Source of the DNA: an uncultured Pelagibacteraceae bacterium
GTDB lineage: Bacteria > Pseudomonadota > Alphaproteobacteria > Pelagibacterales > Pelagibacteraceae
Assembly (NCBI GenBank): GCA_902626645.1
Contig: CACOGC010000003.1
Location: forward strand, 1 to 64,000
DNA: 64,000 nt
Direction of reading: 5' to 3'
Position numbers and translations under genes: made by a program. The stretch's first letter is position 1. Every line of letters starts with the position of its first letter. The notes below the pieces were generated by a model. It had not been told where the DNA came from, did not search any database, and saw only the letters and a list, made by a program, of their open reading frames with translations. Shown piece by piece: positions 26,727-36,494 of this stretch.

Positions 26727-28805
26727 ATGCCTAAAAAAAAGAAAAAATCTAAATCAAGAAAAAAAACCTCAAAAAGAAAAAAGGTTAAAAAAAGGAAAAA
26801 AATTCTTAGAAGAAAAAAAAAGATTAAGAGCAAGAGTAAAAAAGTTAAAATTAATAACGAAGGCTCAACACAAGAACTAATTTTTAAAACAAAACCAGAG
26901 TGGGTGAAAAGTGGTTTAATTAATAAATCTCAATATCAAAATAAATATACCGACTCTATTAAAAATAATAATGCTTTTTGGAAAAAAGAAGGAAAAAGAA
27001 TTACATGGATTAAACCATATAAAAAAATTAAAGATGTGAAGTATAGTAAGAATGAAGTTAAAATAAAATGGTTTGAAGATGGAACTTTAAATGCGTCTGC
27101 TAATTGTATTGATCGACATTTAAAAGATAAAAAAGATAAGACAGCTATTATTTGGGTTGGTGACGATCCTAAGGATACTCAAAAAATTTCTTACAAACAG
27201 CTTCATCAAAAAGTTTCAAAAGCAGCAAATGGTCTCAAAAAATTAGGAATACAAAAAGGAGATAGGGTAACAATATACTTAACAATGATACCTGAGTTAG
27301 CTATTTTGATGTTAGCTTGTGCAAGAATAGGGGCAATTCATTCAATTATATTTGGAGGATTTTCTGCGGAATCTATTTCAGGAAGAGTTAATGATTGTAA
27401 ATCAGAATATATCATCACAGCTGATGAAGGTGTTAGAGGTGGAAAAACTATCCCATTAAAAGCAACAACTGATGAAGCGCTAAGCAATTGTCCAGATGTC
27501 AAAAAATGTATTGTTGTTAAAAGAACAGGAAACTATGTTTACTGGGATGACGACAGAGATATTTGGTATCATGATCTAATTAAAGATGTTCCAAATCATT
27601 GTGAACCTGAGGAAATGAACGCGGAAGATCCTTTGTTTATTCTTTATACATCTGGATCTACTGGTAAACCAAAAGGTGTGTTACATACAACGGGTGGGTA
27701 CATGGTTTATGCATCCATGACTCATCAATACATATTTAACTATAAGCCTAAAGATATTTATTGGTGTACTGCAGATATAGGTTGGGTAACGGGTCATAGT
27801 TATATTATTTATGGACCTTTATCTAATGGAGCTACTACAATAATGTTTGAGGGAGTGCCAAACTATCCAGACAGCTCAAGATGGTGGCAGATTGTTGATA
27901 AATATAAAGTAAATACTTTTTATACTGCTCCGACAGCTATCAGGGCTCTTATGCGAGAGGGTGATGATCCAGTAAATAAAACTTCTAGAAAATCTCTTAA
28001 ATTACTAGGCACAGTCGGAGAACCTATTAATCCAGAGGCTTGGATGTGGTATTACAAAACAGTTGGAAACTCAAAGTGTCCAATCGTAGATACCTGGTGG
28101 CAAACAGAGACAGGTGGAATTTTAATTGCACCTCAAACAGGAGCTATACCTTTAAAACCTGGATCAGCAACAAAACCTTTTTATGGAATTAAACCTGTTC
28201 TTGTCGATAAAGATGGAAAAGAAATTAAAGGTGCTGGAGAAGGGAGACTTTGTATAGCTCAGTCGTGGCCAGGCCAAATGCGAACTGTTTATGGCGATCA
28301 TCAAAGATTTATTGATACTTACTTTTCTCAATTTGATGGAAAATATTTTACTGGAGATGGGTGCAGGCGAGACAAGGATGGGTATTACTGGATCACTGGT
28401 AGAGTAGATGATGTAATAATTGTATCAGGACACAACTTGGGTACTGCTGAAATTGAAAGTGCTTTTGTTGCTCATCCTAAAGTTGCTGAAGCTGCTGTGG
28501 TTGGTTATCCACATGACATTAAAGGAAATGGACTTTATTGTTATGTAACTCTTAACGCAGGTGAGACTGAGACAGGAGATCTTGAAAGAGAACTAAAATT
28601 ATGGGTTAGAAAACAAATAGGTCCATTAGCAACTCCTGACTTAATTCACTTTACTCCAGGGCTTCCAAAAACAAGATCTGGAAAAATAATGAGAAGAATT
28701 CTTAGAAAGATTGCAGCAAATGAACATGGTCAATTAGGTGATACTACTACTTTAGCTGATCCAAGTGTTGTTGATAGTTTAGTTGACAACAGAAAAAATA
28801 CTTAG
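26727..28805 (+). CDS. acs: Acetyl-CoA synthetase with a Lys/Arg-rich N-terminal extension
   Basis: A 692-residue AMP-forming ligase that activates acetate. The standard enzyme begins around residue 50 ([17 protein letters not shown]), with the P-loop [11 protein letters not shown] near 306, WWQTETGG mid-protein and the regulatory acetylation lysine in TRSGKIMRR near 650. The first 41 residues are about two-thirds Lys/Arg and are not part of the usual enzyme. No later start codon precedes the conserved N-terminus. The acetate symporter lies nearby. Confidence 0.96.
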   Translation: MPKKKKKSKSRKKTSKRKKVKKRKKILRRKKKIKSKSKKVKINNEGSTQELIFKTKPEWVKSGLINKSQYQNKYTDSIKNNNAFWKKEGKRITWIKPYKKIKDVKYSKNEVKIKWFEDGTLNASANCIDRHLKDKKDKTAIIWVGDDPKDTQKISYKQLHQKVSKAANGLKKLGIQKGDRVTIYLTMIPELAILMLACARIGAIHSIIFGGFSAESISGRVNDCKSEYIITADEGVRGGKTIPLKATTDEALSNCPDVKKCIVVKRTGNYVYWDDDRDIWYHDLIKDVPNHCEPEEMNAEDPLFILYTSGSTGKPKGVLHTTGGYMVYASMTHQYIFNYKPKDIYWCTADIGWVTGHSYIIYGPLSNGATTIMFEGVPNYPDSSRWWQIVDKYKVNTFYTAPTAIRALMREGDDPVNKTSRKSLKLLGTVGEPINPEAWMWYYKTVGNSKCPIVDTWWQTETGGILIAPQTGAIPLKPGSATKPFYGIKPVLVDKDGKEIKGAGEGRLCIAQSWPGQMRTVYGDHQRFIDTYFSQFDGKYFTGDGCRRDKDGYYWITGRVDDVIIVSGHNLGTAEIESAFVAHPKVAEAAVVGYPHDIKGNGLYCYVTLNAGETETGDLERELKLWVRKQIGPLATPDLIHFTPGLPKTRSGKIMRRILRKIAANEHGQLGDTTTLADPSVVDSLVDNRKNT

Positions 28806-29425
28806 AGACCTAATCTTTCTTGAAATTCTTTCTTAACGATATCCCATTTGAGAATGACTGAATTCAAAACTATTTTACGATCTAAAGTTTTTAGCTCCTC
28901 TGCAATTGGAGCCCACTTGTATAAAGATAATGCGCTCGGATTAAAAGGGAGATCACTATGATAAGTATCCCAATTCATTTTCTCAAATCTTTCATCAAAA
29001 TTTTTTTTAGTGTTTTCGATAATATCTAAAGGCATTTTATTTGAAATTTCATCGTCTAGAATTTTAAAAAAAATTTCTTTAGCTTTATTGGTATCTTCAT
29101 AGTTTGTAGTTGCTTTTAAATAAGAGAAAGTAAAAAACGTAAGATCTTGTAAAGCTACAGCATAGATATTCCACTTAGCTAAATTAACTGACTTCATAAA
29201 TTCATCATTTTCAAAATGAAGGACATACCTAGTACCCATCCTGGTCTTTAAATAACCATACAAAGTAACTTGTGAAACCCAAGCTGATTTTGTTTGAATA
29301 AAATCCTCTAATTCATCTAATGATTTTATTTTTTTTTTAGGGATAAATGCTTTAAAAAGGGCAAATAGATAGATCTTAAAGTCCCTCAGGGTAAGATCTT
29401 TCCAGGTAAGTTTATATTTTCCCAT
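28802..29425 (-). CDS. Conserved hypothetical protein, mostly helical
   Basis: A 207-residue protein I do not recognise. It has no signal peptide. It contains a basic segment early on ([16 protein letters not shown]), aromatic-rich helices and a [14 protein letters not shown]-terminus. It sits between acs (convergent, four-base overlap) and the divergent symporter operon; a role in acetate metabolism is only a positional guess. Confidence 0.65.
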   Translation of the reverse strand: MGKYKLTWKDLTLRDFKIYLFALFKAFIPKKKIKSLDELEDFIQTKSAWVSQVTLYGYLKTRMGTRYVLHFENDEFMKSVNLAKWNIYAVALQDLTFFTFSYLKATTNYEDTNKAKEIFFKILDDEISNKMPLDIIENTKKNFDERFEKMNWDTYHSDLPFNPSALSLYKWAPIAEELKTLDRKIVLNSVILKWDIVKKEFQERLGL

Positions 29426-29444
29426 AAAATAAGCTATTTTTGAT

Positions 29445-29531
29445 AGTTATAACCCATAAATCGGACTAATTTGAGCAATTTTAACACTTTAAATCTCCTC
29501 GATAATGGTTATGGTTTTTGCCAGTTATAAC
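29445..29531. promoter_or_regulatory. Pair of GTTATAAC palindromes upstream of the symporter operon
   Basis: The nine-base sequence AGTTATAAC occurs at 29445-29453 and again at 29523-29531. Its core GTTATAAC is a perfect eight-base palindrome. The copies are 78 bases apart, flanking the promoter region of the DUF4212/symporter operon and of the divergent gene. Such a layout could be a two-site operator, but in DNA this AT-rich chance occurrence is not negligible. Confidence 0.3.
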
Positions 29532-29536
29532 TAAAA

Positions 29537-29545
29537 AGAGAGAGG
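29537..29545 (+). promoter_or_regulatory. Strong Shine-Dalgarno sequence of the symporter operon
   Basis: AGAGAGAGG lies five bases before the ATG at 29551. Most genes in this window lack such a clear purine-rich site, so this suggests high translation of the symporter small subunit and fixes its start. Confidence 0.6.
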
Positions 29546-29550
29546 TATAA

Positions 29551-29811
29551 ATGTCAAAACAAGAACAACACTGGGAAAAATCCAGAGGTTTGCTATTCAT
29601 GACACTAGCAATCTGGTTTGTATTCTCAATTGGCATCTTCTTATTTGGGGCTGAAATGAATGAAGTTACGGGACCATTTGGTTATCCGTTAACTTATTGG
29701 TTCACTTGTCAAGGTTCTCTTGGTGCTTTCGTAATCCTAATTTTCTGGTTTGCGAACAGGCAGGAGAAAATTGATGAAGAGTTTGGCTTCTCAGAAAGAG
29801 GGGATGACTAA
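29551..29811 (+). CDS. DUF4212 small subunit of a sodium/substrate symporter
   Basis: An 86-residue protein with two membrane helices. It opens with QEQHWEKSRGLLFMTLAIWF and has the FGYPLTYWFTCQGSLGAFVILIFWFANRQ segment typical of DUF4212. Such proteins are encoded directly before a large SSS-family symporter subunit, as here, where the two genes abut. It starts behind an unusually good ribosome-binding site. Confidence 0.94.
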   Translation: MSKQEQHWEKSRGLLFMTLAIWFVFSIGIFLFGAEMNEVTGPFGYPLTYWFTCQGSLGAFVILIFWFANRQEKIDEEFGFSERGDD

Positions 29812-31626
29812 ATGATCAAAGGTAATTTTATAGACAATTTACCTAAGGTTTATGGAATCTATACAGGTGGTTTTTTAGCTTTCATAATCATTATGTCAAT
29901 TGCCGAGCAGATGGGTATGACTGCGAAAACAATCGGAATTTGTTTCGTTGCTTTCACAGTAGCCATCTATGCTATAATTGGTTATCTATCACGTACAGCT
30001 CAAGCTGATGCTTATTACGTAGCTGGAAGACAAGTGCCAACTGTATTCAATGGAATGGCTACTGCAGCAGACTGGATGTCTGGTGCATCATTCGTTGCAA
30101 TGGCAGGAGGTATTTACTTCAAAGGTTACGGATATATGGCACTACTTGTAGGTTGGACTGGTGGATATGTATTAGTTGCATCTTTATTAGCACCTTACTT
30201 GAGAAAATTTGGTTGTTACACAGTTCCAGATTTTATTGGTACAAGATATGGTGGTAATTTAAGTAGATTCATGGCGGTAGTAGTTTTAACTGTCGCATCA
30301 TTTACTTATGTGACTGCACAAATTAACGCTACAGGTACTATTGCATCTGTTGCACTTGATATTCCATTCCAATACGCAGTTTATGTTGGATTAGTAAGTA
30401 TCTTACTATGTTCAATGTTAGGTGGTATGAGAGGAGTAACTTGGACACAGGTTGCACAATATATTGTACTAATCATAGCTTACTTATTACCAGTATTCTG
30501 GATCAGTAACAAAATGGGTGCGGGTTTCTTCCCACACTTTATGTTAGCTGATGAAGTATCAAGAATTGCTGAATTAGAAGCTCAGTTTGGTTTTGTGAAA
30601 AACTCTGCTGAAAATCTAAAAGAGGTGCCAAAAGGTTTGGCTGGTATAACTAAAGCTCACTCAGCGGTGAATGCAACGCCTTGGGCGTTTATTTCATTAG
30701 CACTAGCGATGATGATGGGAACAGCTTCATTGCCTCACGTGATGATGAGATATTTCACTACTCCAAGTGTAAAAGCAGCTAGAAAATCAGTAGGTTGGTC
30801 TTTATTCTTTATCTTCCTACTTTATTCTTCTGCTCCAATGTTAGCGACACTATCTAAGTTGTCATTGATTGATCCAACATTACCAACAGGTATTATTGGT
30901 AAATCAATTTCAGAAGTTCAAGCGATAGATTGGTATCAAAACTGGAACCAAGCAAACTTAATGTTTGTAAGCGACTTTAACGGAAATGGAACTCTTGAAT
31001 TAAATGAGTTTTTCATGGGTGGTAAAGCCGTTGTGTTAGCAACTCCAGAAATAGCTGGATTACCATACGTAATCTCAGGTCTAGTTGCTGCTGGAGGTAT
31101 GGCTGCTGCCATGTCAACAGCTGATGGTTTGATTCTAGCAATCGCAAACGCAATCTCACACGATGTTTATTATAAAATCATCGATCCAAAAGCTGAGACT
31201 GCTAAGAGACTAGTTGTTGCAAGGGTACTACTTGTAGTAATTGGTTTTGCTGGAGCAACTATTGCGGCTCTTGAGATTCAAGGTATCTTAGGTTCGGTCA
31301 TCTGGGCTTTTGACTTTGCGATGTCAGGATTATTCTTCCCACTTGTACTTGGTGTATGGTGGAAGAGAGCTAACAAAGAAGGTGCTATAGCTGGTATGTT
31401 CTTAGGATTAGTTTCTGGTGCTGCTTACCTAGTTTGGGTAAGAACAGGTGGAAGTGGATTCCTAGGTATTACACAGTTAACATTTGGTATCTTTGGTTCA
31501 GCTGTCAGCTTAGTAGCAATGGTAGTTGTAAGTTTAATGACTTCAGCGCCAAGCGCTGCTACGCAGAGAATGGTTGATGAGGTTCGAATACCATCAGGTA
31601 AATCGATCCTAGGCAAACAACACTAA
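29812..31626 (+). CDS. Sodium:solute symporter family protein, acetate permease-like
   Basis: A 604-residue protein with about 13 membrane helices of the SSS (LeuT-fold) superfamily. AYYVAGRQVPTVFNGMATAADWMSGASF near residue 65 and AMSTADGLILAIANAISHDVYYK around 430 are typical of ActP-like transporters and the VC_2705 subgroup paired with DUF4212. Neighbouring acs points to acetate or another short monocarboxylate. The gene ends before a rho-independent terminator. Confidence 0.93.
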   Translation: MIKGNFIDNLPKVYGIYTGGFLAFIIIMSIAEQMGMTAKTIGICFVAFTVAIYAIIGYLSRTAQADAYYVAGRQVPTVFNGMATAADWMSGASFVAMAGGIYFKGYGYMALLVGWTGGYVLVASLLAPYLRKFGCYTVPDFIGTRYGGNLSRFMAVVVLTVASFTYVTAQINATGTIASVALDIPFQYAVYVGLVSILLCSMLGGMRGVTWTQVAQYIVLIIAYLLPVFWISNKMGAGFFPHFMLADEVSRIAELEAQFGFVKNSAENLKEVPKGLAGITKAHSAVNATPWAFISLALAMMMGTASLPHVMMRYFTTPSVKAARKSVGWSLFFIFLLYSSAPMLATLSKLSLIDPTLPTGIIGKSISEVQAIDWYQNWNQANLMFVSDFNGNGTLELNEFFMGGKAVVLATPEIAGLPYVISGLVAAGGMAAAMSTADGLILAIANAISHDVYYKIIDPKAETAKRLVVARVLLVVIGFAGATIAALEIQGILGSVIWAFDFAMSGLFFPLVLGVWWKRANKEGAIAGMFLGLVSGAAYLVWVRTGGSGFLGITQLTFGIFGSAVSLVAMVVVSLMTSAPSAATQRMVDEVRIPSGKSILGKQH

Positions 31627-31639
31627 ATAATTATTTCAA

Positions 31640-31663
31640 GGGGCGATTAATTTCGCCCCTTTT
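31640..31663 (+). terminator. Rho-independent terminator of the symporter operon
   Basis: A perfect seven-base stem GGGGCGA/TCGCCCC (31640-31646 with 31653-31659) with a six-base loop is followed by four T. It starts 14 bases after the symporter stop codon. It is the only GC-rich intrinsic terminator seen in the window. Confidence 0.88.
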
Positions 31664-31695
31664 AATTCAAGTCTTTTTCCAATATAAATTCTTAA

Positions 31696-32052
31696 ATGTC
31701 GGCTAATTTTCACCCAATGGTGTACATTATTGATTACATACTTGGGGTAATAATGTGGACATTAATTGGTAGAGTTGCAATGAACATCTTCCAAAAAGAA
31801 GACTCTCAATTTTTTTTCATGAAAGTATTTGTAAAATTTACCAATCCATTACTTCGTATTTTTAAACCAATTACACCCGAATTTATTATTCAACCAATAG
31901 TTCCACTATATGTTGCCTGGTTTTTCTTTATGATAAGATTTTATTTAATGCCATGGATTTTGGGATATTCTGTCATGGGAATGTTATCTTTTCCTTTGGA
32001 AAGTGAAATTTCAAGACAAATTTATCAATTTTTTAATTCAATTAAATTTTAA
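31696..32052 (+). CDS. YggT-like membrane protein
   Basis: A 118-residue protein with two or three membrane helices. The segment FFMKVFVKFTNPLLRIFKPITPEFIIQP resembles the amphipathic loop of YggT proteins, and the preceding helix (YIILGVIMW type) also fits. The similarity is moderate, so another small membrane family is possible. It stands 27 bases before rpe on the same strand. Confidence 0.65.
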   Translation: MSANFHPMVYIIDYILGVIMWTLIGRVAMNIFQKEDSQFFFMKVFVKFTNPLLRIFKPITPEFIIQPIVPLYVAWFFFMIRFYLMPWILGYSVMGMLSFPLESEISRQIYQFFNSIKF

Positions 32053-32079
32053 AAATTGGTACTAGTAATTTAGCTATCA

Positions 32080-32739
32080 ATGAAAAAAATACAAATATCA
32101 CCATCAATTTTATCTGCTGATTTTAGTCAATTAGGAAACGAAATAAAACGTTTAGAAGATGCAGGTGCTGATATGATTCATGTAGATGTAATGGATGGGC
32201 ATTTTGTTCCAAATTTAACCATCGGACCTCCAGTTATAAAAGCATTAAAAAAACAATCATCAATGATATTTGATGTCCATTTAATGATTTCTCCAGTACA
32301 CAAATATATCGATGCATATTCTGATGCAGGTGCGGATATTATTACTATTCATCCAGAAGCTACAGACGATCTAAGTTCATCTATTTCAAAGATAAAACAA
32401 TTAAATAAAAAAGTTGGAGTATCTTTAAATCCTGAAACTAAAGTTGATGTAATTAGAGAACACTTGAATAAAATTGACTTAGTTTTAATAATGAGTGTTA
32501 ACCCCGGTTTTGGTGGTCAAAAATTTATGCCAGAAGTTTTAGTAAAAATTAAAGAGCTAAAAGAAATGCAGAAAACTCAAAATCTCAATTTTGATATTGA
32601 AATTGATGGAGGTATCAATTTTGACAATTCAAAAGAGGCAATAGAAGCGGGAGCAAATATACTCGTTTCTGGAACAACAATTTTTAAAAGTAATAATGGA
32701 GATATAAAAAAGAATATTGAATTATTAAAATCAAAATAA
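32080..32739 (+). CDS. rpe: Ribulose-phosphate 3-epimerase
   Basis: A 219-residue TIM-barrel enzyme that interconverts ribulose-5-phosphate and xylulose-5-phosphate. Motifs: SPSILSADFSQLG, HVDVMDGHFVPNLT, MSVNPGFGGQKF and EIDGGINFDN with the catalytic aspartates. Full length. The gene is followed four bases later by the heparinase-like gene. Confidence 0.97.
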   Translation: MKKIQISPSILSADFSQLGNEIKRLEDAGADMIHVDVMDGHFVPNLTIGPPVIKALKKQSSMIFDVHLMISPVHKYIDAYSDAGADIITIHPEATDDLSSSISKIKQLNKKVGVSLNPETKVDVIREHLNKIDLVLIMSVNPGFGGQKFMPEVLVKIKELKEMQKTQNLNFDIEIDGGINFDNSKEAIEAGANILVSGTTIFKSNNGDIKKNIELLKSK

Positions 32740-32743
32740 TTTC

Positions 32744-34351
32744 ATGGTTTACATAAATCGGTTTTTTTTTAATATTTTCGATAAAATAAGAGAATTATAT
32801 TATAATTCTAGTCTGTACGATAAAAAAATTTCTAAAACTTATTATCAAAATTTGATTTATAAGCCTAGTCCTCATTTACTTTCATCCTTAATTAAATATC
32901 AAAAAAAAAAATTTAGGATTGAAGATTTTGCATTAAATGAAATTTGGGATAACAAAGAAATAACCAAAAAAAACTTAAGAAAACTTAATAATTTTTATTG
33001 GCTTTTTAGTTTAGATCTTAAGTCATCAAAAAAAAATACCCAATCAGTTATAAAAAACTGGATGACTTTAAATCATAAATACAATGCAAAAAGTTGGAAT
33101 TTCGATTTAACTGCAAAAAGAATTATTGCTTGGTTATCTAGTCATAATCTCACTTATGAAGATGGTAACGAGCAATATAAAATTGATTACAACACTATGG
33201 TACAAAAACAAGCAAATCACCTCATAAATGAAATTAATAAATCAAAATTTGTTGAAGATAAATTGATAGGTTGTGCATCTATTATATTAGTTGGACTTTG
33301 TTATCAGGATGAAAAAAAGTATTTGCCATTTGGTTTAAATTTATTGAAAAAAATATCTAAAATTACTCTTGATAATTCTGGTTTTCCTAAATCAAGGAGT
33401 ATTAAACAATTAATATTTTATTTGAAATATTATATTTTAATCAGAGAGTGGTTTAAAGAATCTCAAACTAATATTCCAGAACATATCAATGAAACAATCT
33501 TCTATCTTGGACAAGGTTATGCTTTTGTTTGGCAAAATCTAAAAAGTGATATTCTTTATAATGGTAATAATATTTCAGATAATAATAATTTTGATAATTA
33601 TCTTCAAAGACTAGGTTATAAATTCAAAAATGACAATCAAGATTATGGTGGATATATAATCTTGAGAAATAAAAAGATGTGTCTCACCATGGATGCTGGT
33701 CCTTCACCAAATTCATTTTTTTCTAAAGATTATCAATCTGGAGCTTTATCTTTTGAAATAATTTCTAATGGAAAGAAATTAATTAGCAATTGTGGCTATC
33801 ATAATGAATCAAATATAAAACTAAATCATTTATCAAGATCGACTGCCGCTCAGAATACCTTAGTAATCGATGACAATTCTTCCTGCAAATTTACAAACAG
33901 TGATAAATCTTTTTTTATTACCAGGGGTTTAAAAATTACAAAAAGAGAGACTATTTTTGAAAAAAACTATTGGAAAATAAATGCTTCTCATGATGGATAC
34001 CAAAAAAAATATAATACTATTCATGAAAGAAATATAGAATTTTACCCTGAGAAAGAAACTTTTGTTGGCTGTGATAAAATTCTAAAAAAAATTAATAAGA
34101 ATTATAAATTTGATATTCGATTTCATGTAGAACCAGACGTAAAATTAATGAAAACTCAGGATGGTAAATCAATATTAATTGAATTGGAGGATGAGGGTTG
34201 GAAATTTACTTGTGATAATTATGATATAAATATTGATAATGGTTTATATTTCGGTAATAAAAATTCATATATTGATAATCAAAATATATTTATTTCTGGG
34301 ATTTCAAATAACCAGACTGAAGATATTAAATGGCAAATAAAAAAAATATAG
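32744..34351 (+). CDS. Heparinase II/III-like protein
   Basis: A 535-residue protein. The N-terminal half is helical (the alginate-lyase-like toroid part) and the C-terminal half holds the heparinase II/III domain: GYHNESNIKLNHLSRSTAAQNTLVIDD (about residues 348-374) and a later beta-rich region. In Alphaproteobacteria this gene is usually found just before purH, as here, with a 22-base overlap. No signal peptide is evident. Substrate unknown; a polyuronate or envelope glycan is possible. Confidence 0.9.
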   Translation: MVYINRFFFNIFDKIRELYYNSSLYDKKISKTYYQNLIYKPSPHLLSSLIKYQKKKFRIEDFALNEIWDNKEITKKNLRKLNNFYWLFSLDLKSSKKNTQSVIKNWMTLNHKYNAKSWNFDLTAKRIIAWLSSHNLTYEDGNEQYKIDYNTMVQKQANHLINEINKSKFVEDKLIGCASIILVGLCYQDEKKYLPFGLNLLKKISKITLDNSGFPKSRSIKQLIFYLKYYILIREWFKESQTNIPEHINETIFYLGQGYAFVWQNLKSDILYNGNNISDNNNFDNYLQRLGYKFKNDNQDYGGYIILRNKKMCLTMDAGPSPNSFFSKDYQSGALSFEIISNGKKLISNCGYHNESNIKLNHLSRSTAAQNTLVIDDNSSCKFTNSDKSFFITRGLKITKRETIFEKNYWKINASHDGYQKKYNTIHERNIEFYPEKETFVGCDKILKKINKNYKFDIRFHVEPDVKLMKTQDGKSILIELEDEGWKFTCDNYDINIDNGLYFGNKNSYIDNQNIFISGISNNQTEDIKWQIKKI

Positions 34352-35886
34352 TAAAAAGGATAAAATCAGCTGTAATTTCTGTTTCAGATAAATCAAACTT
34401 AAAACCATTATTACAAACCTTAAATAGGTATAAGGTTAAACTTATTAGTTCAGGGGGTACATTTAGGGCAATTAGAAAATTAGGCTATCGATGTCTTGAA
34501 ATTTCTGAATATACGGGTTTTAATGAAATTCTTGATGGACGTGTTAAAACACTTCATCCAAAAATTCATGCGGGAATCTTGAATAAAAGAAACAATAATT
34601 TTCACAAAAGAGAAATAAAAAAAAATAATTTTCAAAATATTGATTTAGTTATAGTCAATTTTTATCCATTTGAAAAAACTTTTAACACATCAAAAAATCA
34701 CAATAAAATAATTGAAAAAATTGATATTGGTGGTCCTGCTTTAGTTAGGAGTGCTGCAAAAAATTACAATGACGTTGCAGTAATAACATCCACAAATCAA
34801 TATTCAGCATTGATTGATCAATTAAAAAGATTTAAGGGTGCAACAAAATTAGAATTTAGAAAAAAATTATCTCAATCAGCCTTTAATGAAACAGCATATT
34901 ATGACTCCGTAATTTCAGATTACTTCAATTCAATCACAAGTGAAAATTTTACAGAAAAAAAAATTATTTATGGAAACTTAATCGAGAGATTAAGATATGG
35001 AGAAAACCCGCACCAAATATCTGCTATTTACTCTAAAAGTAAAGATTTCAAATTAAAAAAAATTCATGGGAAACAATTAAGCTATAACAATTACAATGAT
35101 ATTTTTGCTGCTTTAAAGATATCTAAAGGTCTACCGAAAAATATGGGAACTGTAATTATCAAACATGCTAACCCCTGTGGAGTTTCTATTTTAAAGGACA
35201 AAGTAAGAAGTTATAAATCTGCATTTGAATGTGATCCTGTAAGCGCATTTGGAGGCATTGTCTCTTGTAATTTTAAAATTAATAAAAGTTTAGCTGTTGA
35301 GTTAAACAAAACCTTTTTAGAAGTAATTATTGCAAATGGTTTTGAAACAAGTGCTCTTAAATTATTAAAATCCAAAAAGAATGTTAGAATTATAGATTCG
35401 ACAAACTTTAACTTTGATGATGTTCTTCAAATAAACTCTGTATCAGACTCAATGTTGATTCAATCTAAAGATGATCTTGTTTTTAAAAAAAAAGATTTCA
35501 AAGTTGTCTCAAAGAAAAAACCAAACAAAAATCAATTTGAAAATTTATTATTTGCATTCAATATTTCCCGTCATGTTAAATCCAACGCTATTGTGCTCGT
35601 TGGTGATAAAACAACAGTTGGTATCGGATCTGGACAACCTAGTAGGCTTGATAGCTGTCAAATTGCAATAAATAAAATGAGAAAGTTCAAAAAAAATGAA
35701 AAAGAAATTGTTGCCGCATCTGATGCTTTTTTTCCATTTGTTGATGGTATTGAAAAATTAATTCAATCTGGTGTTTCTGCTGTAATCCAACCTAGAGGAT
35801 CAATCAGAGATAAAGAAATTATAAAGTTTGCAGATAAAACTAATACTATTTTAATTTTTTCTAAAACAAGACATTTTAGACATTAA
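34330..35886 (+). CDS. purH: Bifunctional AICAR formyltransferase/IMP cyclohydrolase
   Basis: A 518-residue enzyme for the last two steps of IMP synthesis. The N-terminal cyclohydrolase part has AVISVSDKSNL, LISSGGTFRAI and GRVKTLHPKIHAGIL. The C-terminal transformylase part has RYGENPHQ, IIKHANPCGV and FGGIVSCN. The start overlaps the heparinase-like gene by 22 bases. The stop overlaps the convergent phhB stop by four bases. Confidence 0.97.
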   Translation: MANKKNIVKRIKSAVISVSDKSNLKPLLQTLNRYKVKLISSGGTFRAIRKLGYRCLEISEYTGFNEILDGRVKTLHPKIHAGILNKRNNNFHKREIKKNNFQNIDLVIVNFYPFEKTFNTSKNHNKIIEKIDIGGPALVRSAAKNYNDVAVITSTNQYSALIDQLKRFKGATKLEFRKKLSQSAFNETAYYDSVISDYFNSITSENFTEKKIIYGNLIERLRYGENPHQISAIYSKSKDFKLKKIHGKQLSYNNYNDIFAALKISKGLPKNMGTVIIKHANPCGVSILKDKVRSYKSAFECDPVSAFGGIVSCNFKINKSLAVELNKTFLEVIIANGFETSALKLLKSKKNVRIIDSTNFNFDDVLQINSVSDSMLIQSKDDLVFKKKDFKVVSKKKPNKNQFENLLFAFNISRHVKSNAIVLVGDKTTVGIGSGQPSRLDSCQIAINKMRKFKKNEKEIVAASDAFFPFVDGIEKLIQSGVSAVIQPRGSIRDKEIIKFADKTNTILIFSKTRHFRH

Positions 35887-36218
35887 ATCTTGTCAATCTT
35901 TGAAGCTAAGATGAAATCGTTTTCTGATAATCCCTCAATTGCGTGGGTTGAGATGTTTATTTTCGCATAACCCCATCCAAATAAAATTTCAGGGTGATGG
36001 CCTTCCTCTTCTGATATTCTACCTACTTCATTTACAAATTTTTGGCTTTCAACAAAATTTTTAAAGGTAAATTTTTTTTCTAAAAAATGGATATTTTTTT
36101 CATTTTTAATAACATCCCATCCATCAATTTTTTTTTGATATTTGTGTATTTCACTTAAATCAAGCGCAGGTACACCACCTTCGCAAGGAACACATTTTTT
36201 TTCGAATAGTTCACTCAT
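35883..36218 (-). CDS. phhB: Pterin-4a-carbinolamine dehydratase
   Basis: A 111-residue protein. The active-site region EEEGHHPEILFGWGYAKINISTHAIEGLSENDF is a clear match to PCD/DCoH. It dehydrates pterin carbinolamine formed by aromatic amino acid hydroxylases; in bacteria it may also serve in molybdopterin or general pterin recycling. No hydroxylase gene is nearby. It is convergent with purH. Confidence 0.95.
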   Translation of the reverse strand: MSELFEKKCVPCEGGVPALDLSEIHKYQKKIDGWDVIKNEKNIHFLEKKFTFKNFVESQKFVNEVGRISEEEGHHPEILFGWGYAKINISTHAIEGLSENDFILASKIDKI

Positions 36219-36268
36219 TTAATTTACATCCTTATCTAATTAAATTTTTTTATTATATTACTTAAAAA

Positions 36269-36343
36269 TGGAGCGGGCAAAGGGGATCGAACCCTCGACC
36301 TTCTCGTTGGCAACGAGACGCTCTACCACTGAGCTACGCCCGC
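36269..36343 (-). tRNA. tRNA-Gly (GCC anticodon)
   Basis: Read on the minus strand, the 75 bases fold as a cloverleaf: acceptor GCGGGCG pairing with TGCCCGC, D-arm with GTAGCTCAGTGGTAGAGC, anticodon stem TCTCG/CGAGA around TTGCCAA giving anticodon GCC, and T-arm GGTTCGATCC. The CCA end is encoded in the DNA (36271-36269). It lies between phhB and an unknown membrane protein gene. Confidence 0.98.
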
Positions 36344-36494
36344 TTATATATAATATTTAAAATTAGTAGCTTTCTTAAAATTAAGCAAGTGATTAATATC
36401 CATCATTATAGTTTGGCTTAAATATTAACATTTTCCAATTTTGATTGATACTATAAGTTTTACTATTTTTTTTTTTCTATTAGAAAATAACGTG

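Noticed and set aside
32744..34351. Riboswitch upstream of purH
   Set aside because: purH starts inside the preceding gene, so there is no leader to hold one.
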